A DNA stretch of 64,000 nucleotides, taken from contig JAJZUV010000010.1 in NCBI GenBank assembly GCA_021848345.1, forward strand, positions 29,417-93,416, read 5' to 3'. Below are positions 1 through 8,278 of this stretch, piece after piece; position 1 is the first letter of the stretch, and every line of letters begins with the position of its first letter. The position numbers were made by a program, and so were the translations under genes. Below the pieces are notes generated by a model that was not told where the DNA came from, ran no database searches, and saw only the letters and a list, made by a program, of their open reading frames with translations. The stretch comes from Pseudomonadota bacterium (lineage in GTDB: Bacteria; Pseudomonadota; Gammaproteobacteria; Burkholderiales; Burkholderiaceae_C).

Positions 1-884
1 TAGCTCGCCTCGGAGGGAATGCCCAGCGCGGACAGGTCTTCCCCGGCCATGCCGCGGAACTGCCCCGGCCCGAGGCGCCAGGCCATGCAGTGGTAGGCGA
101 AGTCCGCCAGCGGATGCCCCAGCGTGGACAGCTCCCAGTCCAGCACCGCCAGCACGCGCGGCTCGCTGGGATGGAAGATCAGGTTGTCCATGCGGAAATC
201 GCCGTGCACCACGGCCACCTCGTCGCCCTCGGGAACGTGCTCGGGGAGCCACTGCATCAGGCGTTCCATCGCCTCCAGCGGCTCGGTCTGGCTGGCCCGG
301 TATTGCTGGCTCCAGCGCTCGATCTGACGCGCCACGTAGCGCCCGGGCTTGCCGTAGTCTCCCAGGCCCACTGCGGCGGGGTCGACCCGATGCAGCGCGG
401 CGATGGCGCGGTTCATCGCGTCGAACAACTCCCCGCGCTCGCCCGGCTGCAGCCCCGGCAGGCGAGGGTCGAAGAAGATGCGACCCGCGACGCAGTCCAT
501 GACGTAGAACATGCTGCCGATCACCGACTCGTCGCTGCACAGCAGGCGCATGCGCGGCACCGGCACCTCGCTGCCGGCCAGCGCCGACATCACGCGGTAC
601 TCGCGGTCCACCGCGTGCGCCGAGGGCAGCAGGCGGCCCGGCGGCTTGCGACGCAGCACCCAGCGCCCCTGCCCGGCGTCGCGCAGCAGGTAGGTGGGAT
701 TGGACTGTCCGCCTTCGAACAGCGAGGCGCTCAGCGGAAGGCGCAGTTCCGGCAGGTGCTCGGCGAGGTACTCGCCCAGGCGCCGGGTGTCGATGACCAG
801 CGCCCCGCCGGGCTCGCGCATGCGCACCGAGCCGGCGGTCGCCCCGCCGCCGCGCTCGCCCGGGCTGTCGGCATCGGCGTTCAT
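1..884 (-). CDS. APH-fold phosphotransferase (ACAD10/11-type kinase), 3' end outside window
   Basis: Read directly from the minus strand; it is missing from the ORF track because the stop lies beyond base 1. It starts at ATG 884-882 and stays open to the edge (at least 294 residues). The kinase signatures are clear: Brenner motif VVHGDFRMDN followed by VLDWELSTLGHP. These place it in the aminoglycoside/choline kinase fold, in the subgroup that travels with acyl-CoA dehydrogenases and resembles the kinase domain of ACAD10/ACAD11, where phosphorylation of hydroxyacyl-CoA has been proposed. The upstream reductase stops 3 bases before this ATG, so they are cotranscribed. Antibiotic phosphorylation is unlikely given the fatty-acid context; the substrate is inferred. 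Confidence 0.88.
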   Translation of the reverse strand, partial: MNADADSPGERGGGATAGSVRMREPGGALVIDTRRLGEYLAEHLPELRLPLSASLFEGGQSNPTYLLRDAGQGRWVLRRKPPGRLLPSAHAVDREYRVMSALAGSEVPVPRMRLLCSDESVIGSMFYVMDCVAGRIFFDPRLPGLQPGERGELFDAMNRAIAALHRVDPAAVGLGDYGKPGRYVARQIERWSQQYRASQTEPLEAMERLMQWLPEHVPEGDEVAVVHGDFRMDNLIFHPSEPRVLAVLDWELSTLGHPLADFAYHCMAWRLGPGQFRGMAGEDLSALGIPSEAS

Positions 885-887
885 GGC

Positions 888-1889
888 TCAGCCCACCCGC
901 ACCAGTTGCTTGCCGAAGTTCTCGCCGCGCAGCAGGCCGATGAAGGCCTCGGGCGCGCGCTCCAGGCCCTCGGCCACGGTCTCGCGCCAGCGCAGCTTGC
1001 CCGCCGCGGCCAGTTCCGCCAGTTCGCGCAGCGCCTGCGGCCACAGCTCCATGTGCTCCGAGACGATGAAACCCTGCAGCTTCAGGCGATGGATCAGCAC
1101 CGCGCGCAGGTTGCGCATCGGATGCGGCTCGGTGGCGTTGTAGTCCGAGATCATGCCGCACAGGGCCACGCGTCCGAAGGGCCGCATGAGCCCCAGCAGG
1201 CGGTCGAAGATCTCCCCGCCGACGTTCTCGAACAGACAATCGGCGCCGTCGGGAAGCGCGGCCCGCAGGTCCTCGCCCAGGCGACCGGCCTTGTAGTCCA
1301 CGCAGGCGTCGAAACCCAGCTCGCCGAGCACGTAGCGGCACTTGGCCTCGCCGCCGGCCACGCCCACCACGCGGCAGCCCCGCGCCTTGGCGAGTTGGCC
1401 CACCACCGCGCCCACCGCGCCGGAGGCCGCCGTCACCACCACGGTCTCGCCGGCCTTGGGCTCGCAGATGCGCAGCAGCCCGTACCAGGCGGTCACCCCG
1501 GGCATGCCCAGCGCGCCCAGGTAGGCCTGCAGGGGCACGCGCGAGTCGTCCACCTTCATCAGCGCGCGCGCCGGCGCGCAGCCGTAGCGCTGCCAGCCCA
1601 GCATGCCCACCACCTTGTCGCCGGGGCGCAGATCCGGATGGCGCGACTCGACCACTTCGCCCACGGTGCCCCCGATCATCACGGCGCCCAGCGCCACCGG
1701 TTCGGCGTAGGACTTCGCGTCCGACATGCGCCCGCGCATGTACGGGTCCAGCGACAACCACAGGTTGCGCACCAGCACCTCGCCCTCTCCGGGTGTCGGC
1801 ATCGGCGCCTGCTGGATCTTGAAATGACGGGCTTCGGGCCAGCCCACCGGGCGTTCGGCCAGCAGGACCTGCAGGTTGTTCGTGCTCAT
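888..1889 (-). CDS. NADP-dependent MDR oxidoreductase, CurA/prostaglandin-reductase-like
   Basis: 333 residues starting MSTNNLQVLL; the tracked ORF extends further upstream but only this start fits the family, and a purine-rich stretch lies just before it. It is a zinc-free medium-chain reductase: N-terminal GroES-like half (SLDPYMRGRM motif typical of CurA/PTGR relatives) and Rossmann half with AASGAVGAVVGQ around residue 150. Relatives reduce the double bond of 2-enoyl or 2-alkenal substrates with NADPH. It lies between the FadB-like gene (68 bases upstream) and the kinase (3 bases downstream), all leftward, so it probably handles an unsaturated acyl intermediate. The exact substrate is not readable from sequence. 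Confidence 0.88.
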   Translation of the reverse strand: MSTNNLQVLLAERPVGWPEARHFKIQQAPMPTPGEGEVLVRNLWLSLDPYMRGRMSDAKSYAEPVALGAVMIGGTVGEVVESRHPDLRPGDKVVGMLGWQRYGCAPARALMKVDDSRVPLQAYLGALGMPGVTAWYGLLRICEPKAGETVVVTAASGAVGAVVGQLAKARGCRVVGVAGGEAKCRYVLGELGFDACVDYKAGRLGEDLRAALPDGADCLFENVGGEIFDRLLGLMRPFGRVALCGMISDYNATEPHPMRNLRAVLIHRLKLQGFIVSEHMELWPQALRELAELAAAGKLRWRETVAEGLERAPEAFIGLLRGENFGKQLVRVG

Positions 1890-1956
1890 CGATGTCTCCG
1901 GAAGAAAGTGCCCTGGATGGACGCCCCACGCCGGCCGCATGCCGGCTCGGGGCGCG

Positions 1957-4053
1957 TCAGGCGTCGTGGAAGCCCGCGCCGCACGCGGCCAGGCGCGCCA
2001 GCCAGGGCGCGGGTTCCCAGAAGGCGGCGTCCGCGCCGGGCTGCGCGGCGAACTCGCGCATGCGCCGGGCCGCCATGTAGCTGCCCTGCATGTCGGCCCA
2101 CAGCAGCGGGCCGCCGCGCCACGGCGGGAAGCCGTAGCCGGCCAGATACACCATGTCGATGTCGGAGGCGCGCTGCGCGACGCCCTCCTCGAGGATGCGG
2201 GCCGCCTCGTTGACCAGCGCATAGATGCAGCGTTCGACGATCTCGAGATCGGTCACGGCGCGCGCGCTCACCCCGATGTCCTTGCGGTACTGCCGGATCA
2301 GAGCGTCCACCTCGGGATCGGGCAGCGCCTCGCGGCTGCCGCTCTCGTAGCGGTACCAGCCGGCACCCGTCTTCTGTCCGAAGCGCCCCAGCTCGCACAG
2401 GCGATCGGCCAGGCGGGAGTAGCGCACCTGCGGCTTGTCGACGTAGCGGCGCTTGCGGATGGCCCAGCCGATGTCGTTGCCCGCCAGATCGCTCATGCGG
2501 AACGGACCCATGGCCATGCCCCATTCCTCCAGCGCGCGGTCGACCTGCTGCGGGGACGCGCCCTCCTCCACCAGGAAATGGGCCATGCGTCCGTAGTGCT
2601 CCAGCATGCGGTTGCCGATGAATCCGTCGCACACGCCGGACACCACCGCGGTCTTGCGGATGCCGCGGGCCAGGCGCATGACGGTGGCCAGCACCTCGGC
2701 CGAGGTGGCCTTGCCGCGCACCACCTCCAGCAGTTTCATCACGTTGGCCGGGCTGAAGAAATGCATGCCGACCACGTCCGCCGGGCGGCGCGTGAAGGCG
2801 GCGATCGCGTCCAGGTCCAGGGTCGAGGTGTTGGAGGCCAGGATGGCGCCCTCGCGCGCCACCGCGTCCAGGCGCTCGAACACCTCCCGCTTGACCTGCA
2901 GGTCCTCGAACACCGCCTCGACGATCAGATCGCAGGGCGCCAGCGCGTCGAACTCCAGGCTGGGCCGCAGCAGCGCCATGCGCTGCTCCACCTGCTGCGC
3001 GCTCAGCCGCCCGCTGCGCACCGAGCGCTCGTAATTCGCGCGCACCGTGGCCAGGCCGCGTTCCAGCGCCTCCTGCCTGGCCTCCACCAGCACCACCGGA
3101 ATGCCGGCGTTGAGAAAATTCATCGCGATGCCGCCGCCCATGGTGCCGGCGCCCACCACGCCGACCAGGCGCACCGGGCGCACCGGCGTGTCCTCGGCCA
3201 CGCCGCGCACGTGCGCGGCCGCGCGCTCGGCGAAGAAGGCGTGGCGCATGGCGTGCGACTCGGGCGTGGCCAGCAGCGCGAAGAACAACCAGCGCTCGAG
3301 CTCCATGCCGGCGTCGAAGTCGCCCAGGCTGGCCGCCACCGCGTCGATGGCGTGCAGGCGCGCCGGCTGGCGCGGGTACTGGCGTCGCGCCACCTCGCGG
3401 CGCGCCTCCAGCAGCTCCCCCGGGGGCTGGCTCGCATCCGCAACGTCGCGCTCGCGCAGTCGGGGCAGCGCGCCCGCATCGGCCAGGCGGCGCGCCAGCG
3501 CGCAGGCGGCGCCCGGCAGGTCGTCGTCCACCACGGCATCGAACAGGCCACCGTCGCGCAACTGCGCGGCCGGCACGGGATCTCCCGACACGATCAGGTC
3601 CAGCGCGCGCGCCAGCCCCAGGGCTCGCGGCAGGCGCTGGGTGCCGCCGCTGCCCGGAATCAGCCCGAGCTTGACCTCGGGCAACCCGACCAGCGCGTCG
3701 GCCAGCGCCACGCGGCCGTGACAGGCCAGCGAGAACTCCAGCCCCCCGCCCACGCAGGTGCCGTGGATCGCGGCCACCACGGGCTTCGGACTTCGCTCGG
3801 CCACCTGCAGCACGTCCAGCAGATGCGGAGAGGCCACCATCTGCGGCTTGCCGAACTCGCGGATGTCCGCGCCGCCGCTGAACAGCCTGCCCGCGCCGCT
3901 GACCACGATGGCCCGCACCGCCGGGTCGGCGGCGGCGGCGTCGAGCGCCTCGATGAGCAGCCTGCGCTGCTCCAGCCCGAAACCGTTGACCGGCGGGTTG
4001 TCCAGCGTGAGCATGGCGACGTCGCCGTCGACGCGCATATGGACCTGGGACAT
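1957..4053 (-). CDS. Bifunctional enoyl-CoA hydratase / 3-hydroxyacyl-CoA dehydrogenase (FadB/PimF-like)
   Basis: 698 residues from ATG 4053, preceded by CAGGAGACCCCC as ribosome site; the longer tracked ORF is an artefact. Residues 1-190 form a crotonase domain with oxyanion segment HGTCVGGGLEFSLACHGR and the second acid in LPEVKLGLIPGSGG. From about residue 300 comes the NAD-binding 3-hydroxyacyl-CoA dehydrogenase domain (VGVVGAGTMGGGIA), then two C-terminal helical domains. It carries out the hydration and NAD-dependent oxidation steps of beta-oxidation. Length and the paired acyl-CoA dehydrogenases nearby resemble the pim (pimelate/dicarboxylate) cluster more than fadBA: no thiolase follows directly. 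Confidence 0.93.
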   Translation of the reverse strand: MSQVHMRVDGDVAMLTLDNPPVNGFGLEQRRLLIEALDAAAADPAVRAIVVSGAGRLFSGGADIREFGKPQMVASPHLLDVLQVAERSPKPVVAAIHGTCVGGGLEFSLACHGRVALADALVGLPEVKLGLIPGSGGTQRLPRALGLARALDLIVSGDPVPAAQLRDGGLFDAVVDDDLPGAACALARRLADAGALPRLRERDVADASQPPGELLEARREVARRQYPRQPARLHAIDAVAASLGDFDAGMELERWLFFALLATPESHAMRHAFFAERAAAHVRGVAEDTPVRPVRLVGVVGAGTMGGGIAMNFLNAGIPVVLVEARQEALERGLATVRANYERSVRSGRLSAQQVEQRMALLRPSLEFDALAPCDLIVEAVFEDLQVKREVFERLDAVAREGAILASNTSTLDLDAIAAFTRRPADVVGMHFFSPANVMKLLEVVRGKATSAEVLATVMRLARGIRKTAVVSGVCDGFIGNRMLEHYGRMAHFLVEEGASPQQVDRALEEWGMAMGPFRMSDLAGNDIGWAIRKRRYVDKPQVRYSRLADRLCELGRFGQKTGAGWYRYESGSREALPDPEVDALIRQYRKDIGVSARAVTDLEIVERCIYALVNEAARILEEGVAQRASDIDMVYLAGYGFPPWRGGPLLWADMQGSYMAARRMREFAAQPGADAAFWEPAPWLARLAACGAGFHDA

Positions 4054-4103
4054 GGGGGTCTCCTGGCGGTAGGAAGGAAGGATGGGCCTCGGGACCGTGC
4101 GTT

Positions 4104-4937
4104 TCAGTCGTGCACGGCCTGACGCAGGCGCTCGGCCAGTTCCAGCAGGCGCGGGCGCGCCTGCTCGAGCAGGAAGGCGGGGGACAGCTGGAAAGCCGGC
4201 CCGCCGCAGTTGATGGCCATGCGCGGCATGCCGCGACCGGCGTCGACGGCCACGGCGATGGCGTTCACGTCGGGCTGCCAGTCGCCGAAGGAACAGGCGC
4301 AGCCGAGTTCCCTCGCCTCGCGCAGCGAGCGCTCGATGCCGGCATGCAGCGCGGGCCAGTGCTCGCCTTCCTGCCCGGCCAGGTCCTCCAGCACCTGCGC
4401 GCGCTCGGCCTCGGGCAATGCGGCGAGCCACGCCCGCCCCATGGCTGTGCTGCCCAGGGGAATGCGCGAGCCCACGTCGAGGCTCAGGGTCAGCGCGGAG
4501 GAGCTGCGGCAATTCTCCACGTAGATCATCGACAGGCGGTCGCGGACACCCAGCGAGACCATGGTGCCGGTGGCGTCCGCGAGTTGCTGCATCCACGGCC
4601 GCGCGAGCTGGCGCATGTCCATGCGTGCCAGCACGCTGCTGCCCAGGGCCAGCGTGGCACTGCCCAGACGGTACTTGCCGCTTGATTCATCCACGCTCAG
4701 GTAGCCCAGACGGGTCAGCGTATAGGTCAGGCGCGACACCGTGGACTTGGGCAAGGCACAGCGCCGCGCGATGTCCTGGTTGCCCAGCGCGCCGTCGCGG
4801 GAGCGAAAACAGGCCAGCACCTCCAGGCCCCGCGCCAGGGCCGTGACGAACTGGCGCTGGTCGACGCCGCCGGCCGACGCCGCGTCGCGCGCGTCTCGCG
4901 CCTGCCCTCGTCCAGGTCCCGTGCCGCCTGCATCCAT
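4104..4937 (-). CDS. IclR-family transcriptional regulator
   Basis: 277 residues. The N-terminal winged helix-turn-helix (about 30-95; GALGNQDIARRCALPKSTVSRLTYTLTRLG) is followed by the IclR effector domain ending in AINCGGPAF and LLELAERLRQ. The first 25 residues are low-complexity and Gly/Ala/Arg-rich, so the true start could be internal. It stands first in the leftward run, 50 bases before the FadB-like gene, and is divergent from the acyl-CoA dehydrogenase pair. Two palindromes in the shared upstream gap look like its operators. It most likely senses an acyl or dicarboxylate intermediate and controls both arms of the cluster. Confidence 0.9.
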   Translation of the reverse strand: MDAGGTGPGRGQARDARDAASAGGVDQRQFVTALARGLEVLACFRSRDGALGNQDIARRCALPKSTVSRLTYTLTRLGYLSVDESSGKYRLGSATLALGSSVLARMDMRQLARPWMQQLADATGTMVSLGVRDRLSMIYVENCRSSSALTLSLDVGSRIPLGSTAMGRAWLAALPEAERAQVLEDLAGQEGEHWPALHAGIERSLREARELGCACSFGDWQPDVNAIAVAVDAGRGMPRMAINCGGPAFQLSPAFLLEQARPRLLELAERLRQAVHD

Positions 4938-4999
4938 GGTCCTCGCTCCCCGTGGCCGGCCGGGCCGGACCGCCTTGACAGCCCCCGGACCCGACGGAA

Positions 5000-5035
5000 G
5001 AATGGCCCCATTCTAGCCTCATGGAACAACGTTCC
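5000..5035. promoter_or_regulatory. Two palindromes between iclR and the acyl-CoA dehydrogenases, candidate IclR operators
   Basis: GAATGGCCCCATTC (5000-5013) is a perfect inverted repeat and GGAACAACGTTCC (5023-5035) is a 5-base inverted repeat with a 3-base spacer. IclR-family sites are commonly short palindromes of the GGAA/TTCC kind. The pair lies in the 139-base divergent gap, 42 to 77 bases upstream of the dehydrogenase start. The operator role is inferred. Confidence 0.45.
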
Positions 5036-5076
5036 GCACAGCGGTTTTACCCACCAGGCACGACCCAGGAAGCCGC

Positions 5077-6276
5077 ATGGACTTGGACATCCTCCCGGAG
5101 CTTGCCGAACTGCGCGGCGAACTGCGCCGAACCCTGCGCGAACTGCTCCCCGACGCATTGCGCCGCAAGGTGCTGCTGGGCCGGCGCCTGGGACGGGAGG
5201 ATTACCTGGACTGGCAGCGCCTGCTGCACTCGCGGCAACTGGGCGCGGTGCACTGGCCGCGCGAATGGGGCGGCCTCGACTGGAGCCCCGCGCAGGCCGC
5301 CGTGTTCGACGAGGAGTGCGCGCGCCTGGGCGCGCCGCGCCAATTGCCCTTCGGGCTCAAGATGCTCGCGCCGGTGTTGCTGCGCTTCGGCACGCCCGAG
5401 CAGCGTGCGCGCCTGCTGCCCCCCATCGTCGAGGGACGCAGTTGGTGGTGCCAGGGCTATTCCGAACCCGGCGCCGGCTCCGACCTGGCTTCGCTGAAGA
5501 CCCGCGCGCTGCGCGACGGCGAGGACTTCGTGCTGCACGGGCAGAAGACCTGGACCACGCTGGCCCAGCATGCCGACTGGATGTTCTGCCTCGCCCGCAC
5601 CGACCCCGAGGCCCGTCCGCAGAGCGGCATCTCCTTCCTGCTGGTGGACATGCGCAGCCCCGGCGTGCAGGTGCGCCCGATTCGCCTGCTCGACGGCGAA
5701 CACGAGGTCAACGAGGTCTGGCTGGACGGCGTGCGGGTGCCGCGCGAGAACCTGGTCGGCGAGTTGCACCAGGGCTGGACGGTGGCCAAGTACCTGCTCG
5801 GCCACGAGCGCACCAACATCGCCGGAATCGGCACCATCCAGCGCGAACTCGACCGCCTGCGCGCCCTGGCGAACGAGCCGGACGACCTGGGGCATCGGCC
5901 GGGCGCGCAGCCGCTGCTGGCGGCCGACATCGCCGAACTCGAGATCGAGCTGCTCGCGCTCGAGGCCACGCAGGCGCGCATGCTGCAGGGCGAGGGTCCG
6001 CCGGGCGCGGAGGCCTCGATGCTCAAGGTGCTCGGCAGCCGGCTGCAGCAACGGGTCAGCGAACTGTTGATCCGTGCCGCGGGAGCCCGCGCGCTGCCCT
6101 TCGAGCCCGAGGCCTTCGAGCCCTCGCCGGGCTTCGAGCCGGTGGCCGGGGAGGACTGCGCGCTGCTGGGCGCGCAGTACGCGAACTGGCGCAAGGTGTC
6201 GATCTACGGCGGGAGCAACGAGATCCAGTGCAACATCCTGGCCCGCGCGCTGGGCCTCGACGAAGGCCGTGCCTGA
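5077..6276 (+). CDS. Acyl-CoA dehydrogenase, large subunit type (PimC-like)
   Basis: 399 residues. Acyl-CoA dehydrogenase fold in order: helical N-terminus, beta domain with the flavin/substrate segment WWCQGYSEPGAGSDLASLKT, and C-terminal helices ending SIYGGSNEIQCNILA, the signature that closes the active site in this branch. It performs FAD-dependent alpha,beta-desaturation of an acyl-CoA and passes electrons to ETF. The next gene is a shorter dehydrogenase overlapping by one base (TGATG), so they are translationally coupled and probably form a heteromeric enzyme as in pimC/pimD. The chain length of the substrate cannot be read from sequence. Confidence 0.92.
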   Translation: MDLDILPELAELRGELRRTLRELLPDALRRKVLLGRRLGREDYLDWQRLLHSRQLGAVHWPREWGGLDWSPAQAAVFDEECARLGAPRQLPFGLKMLAPVLLRFGTPEQRARLLPPIVEGRSWWCQGYSEPGAGSDLASLKTRALRDGEDFVLHGQKTWTTLAQHADWMFCLARTDPEARPQSGISFLLVDMRSPGVQVRPIRLLDGEHEVNEVWLDGVRVPRENLVGELHQGWTVAKYLLGHERTNIAGIGTIQRELDRLRALANEPDDLGHRPGAQPLLAADIAELEIELLALEATQARMLQGEGPPGAEASMLKVLGSRLQQRVSELLIRAAGARALPFEPEAFEPSPGFEPVAGEDCALLGAQYANWRKVSIYGGSNEIQCNILARALGLDEGRA

Positions 6277-7391
6277 TGACGGACACCACCGAACAACAAC
6301 GCATGCTCGGCGACTCGCTGCTGCGTTTCGCGCAGCGCGAGTACGACTTCGAGCAACGCCGGCGCGTGCTGCGCGAAGGCGGTTTCGACCCCGCGCGCTG
6401 GCAGGGCCTGTGCGATCTGGGCCTCGCGGCCCTGCTGGTGCCGCAGGAACACGGCGGCCTGCAGGCGCCGCTGGCCGACGCGCTGCACGCGCTGCAACGG
6501 CTGGGGCCCGCGCTGGTGCTCGAACCGGTGCTGGGAAGCTGCGTGCTGGCCACGCGAGTGCTCGCGAGCGCCGGCGGCCCCGCCGCCGCGCGGTGGCTGC
6601 CGCGACTGGCCGAGGGCACCATCGGCAGCGTCGCCGTGTTCGAGCCGGGCAGCGACTTCGACCACGACAACCCGCGCTGCGCCGCCCGCGCCGACGCGGG
6701 CGGCTGGGTGCTCGACGGCACCAAGAGCCTGGTGCTGCAGGCCGAGCGCGCGGGCGTGCTGGTGGTCCTGGCACGCTGCGAGGACGGCGCCCCGGGCTGG
6801 TTCGCCGTGCCCGCCGATGCCGGCGGAGTCTCGCTGCGCCCCCATGCGCTGCTGGACGGCCAGCGTGCCGCCGAACTGCGCCTGCGGGAGGTCCGCGTGC
6901 CGGCCGAGGCGCGCCTGCACGGCGACGCCCGGGCCCTGGTCGCGGAGCTGCGCGACCTGTGGCTGGCGGCCGTCTGCGCGGATGCCGTCGGCGTGATGCA
7001 GGCCTCGCTGGATGCCACCGTGGCCTACCTCAACACCCGCGTGCAGTTCGGCCGCGCGCTGGCCGCGCAGCAGGTGCTGCGCCATCGCGCCGCGGAGCTC
7101 TGGATGGAACTCGAGCAGGCACGCTCCATGGTCTGGCTGGCCGCCCGCGCGCTGGACACGGAGCCGCCGCCGCGCCGCGCCTGCCTGATGGCGGCGGTCA
7201 AGGCCCGCGTCGGACGCGCCTGTCGCGAAATCTCGCAAGGCAGCGTGCAATTGCACGGCGGCATCGGACTGAGCGACGAGTTGCCCCTCAGCCACTGGTT
7301 CAAGCGCCTGTGCCTGGCCGATCTCTGGCTCGGCGACAGTCGCCGGCAGCTCACGCGCTACCGGCAGGCTCGCGCCGGCGAGCCGGCCTGA
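6276..7391 (+). CDS. Acyl-CoA dehydrogenase, small subunit type (PimD-like)
   Basis: 371 residues from the ATG that overlaps the previous stop (TGATG); the tracked ORF runs back into the preceding gene in another frame. N-terminal helical domain, middle beta domain (VLDGTKSLVLQAERAGVLVV), C-terminal domain with RVQFGRALAAQQVLRHRAAE and LHGGIGLSDELPLSHWFKRL. Divergence from the large subunit and conserved order suggest the pair acts as one enzyme rather than as duplicated activities. An SDR follows 32 bases later on the same strand. Confidence 0.9.
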   Translation: MTDTTEQQRMLGDSLLRFAQREYDFEQRRRVLREGGFDPARWQGLCDLGLAALLVPQEHGGLQAPLADALHALQRLGPALVLEPVLGSCVLATRVLASAGGPAAARWLPRLAEGTIGSVAVFEPGSDFDHDNPRCAARADAGGWVLDGTKSLVLQAERAGVLVVLARCEDGAPGWFAVPADAGGVSLRPHALLDGQRAAELRLREVRVPAEARLHGDARALVAELRDLWLAAVCADAVGVMQASLDATVAYLNTRVQFGRALAAQQVLRHRAAELWMELEQARSMVWLAARALDTEPPPRRACLMAAVKARVGRACREISQGSVQLHGGIGLSDELPLSHWFKRLCLADLWLGDSRRQLTRYRQARAGEPA

Positions 7392-7423
7392 CTTCCAGCC
7401 CCCGAGCCCAGGAGCCCATTCCC

Positions 7424-8278
7424 ATGCAGGACTTCTCCGACCGCGTCGCGGTCATCACCGGCGCCGCCGGAGGCATCGGCCTCGCGCTGGCCCGCCAGGC
7501 CTTGGCCCGCGGCATGCGCCTGGTGCTCAGCGATGTCGACGCGGCGGCGCTGGATGCCGCCGGACGCTCCCTCGGCGCCGATCCCGCGCGCCTGCTCACC
7601 CACGCGGCCGACGTCAGCCGCGATGCCGAGGTCGCCGCGCTGGCGGACGCCGCCTTCGCGCGCTTCGGCGCGGTACACCTGTTGTGCAACAACGCCGGCG
7701 TCGGTTTCAGCCGACTCGCCGTCGAGCACAGCGCGGCCGACTGGGAGTGGGTGATCGGGGTCAACCTGTTCGCCGTGGCCCACGGCATCCGGCATTTCCT
7801 GCCGCGCATGCAGGCCGCGGGCGCCCGCGCGCACGTGCTCAACACGGCCTCGGCCGCGGGCCTCGTGTCCACCCCGGGCCTGGCCGCCTACAACGCCAGC
7901 AAGCAGGGCGTGGTGGCCTTGTCGGAGACCCTGCGCGCCGAACTGGCCGCGCAGCGCAGCCCCATCGGCGTGTCGGTGCTGTGCCCGGCCTGGGTTCCCA
8001 CCGCGATCCACGCCAGCAGCCGCGCGCGTCCCGAACGCTTCGGCGCGACCGCGCCGGCATCCGAGGCCTCCCGACCCTACGAGCAGGGCATGGAACATGC
8101 CGTGCTGGCCGGGCGCCTGAGCGCCGACGACATCGCGCGCACCGCCTTCGAGGCGGTGGCGCGCGAGCAGTTCTACATCCTCCCGCATAGCCGCATCGGC
8201 CAGGCCGTGCAGGAACGCTTCGCCGAGATCGCGGCCGCCGCCGTGCCCACCGCGCCCTCCCGGGCGCCATCGCCATGA
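7424..8278 (+). CDS. Short-chain dehydrogenase/reductase
   Basis: 284 residues, start MQDFSDRVAV after an AGGAG ribosome site. Classical SDR: TGAAGGIGLALA at the nucleotide site (about residue 11), the NNAG motif at about 89, catalytic Ser in NTASAAGL, and YNASK as the YxxxK pair. It oxidises a hydroxyl or reduces a ketone using NAD(P). The last bases overlap the next gene by four (ATGA). Within the acyl-CoA cluster it may process a hydroxy- or keto-acyl side product; this role is inferred from position only. Confidence 0.9.
   Translation: MQDFSDRVAVITGAAGGIGLALARQALARGMRLVLSDVDAAALDAAGRSLGADPARLLTHAADVSRDAEVAALADAAFARFGAVHLLCNNAGVGFSRLAVEHSAADWEWVIGVNLFAVAHGIRHFLPRMQAAGARAHVLNTASAAGLVSTPGLAAYNASKQGVVALSETLRAELAAQRSPIGVSVLCPAWVPTAIHASSRARPERFGATAPASEASRPYEQGMEHAVLAGRLSADDIARTAFEAVAREQFYILPHSRIGQAVQERFAEIAAAAVPTAPSRAPSP

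Noticed and set aside
1-884. Aminoglycoside-resistance kinase
   Set aside because: The kinase motifs belong to the ACAD10/11-type group and it is cotranscribed with acyl-CoA enzymes.
90-2213. 707-aa plus-strand ORF at the left end
   Set aside because: Antisense to the kinase and CurA-like genes; composition is His/Ala/Arg read-through of high-GC codons without motifs or a ribosome site.
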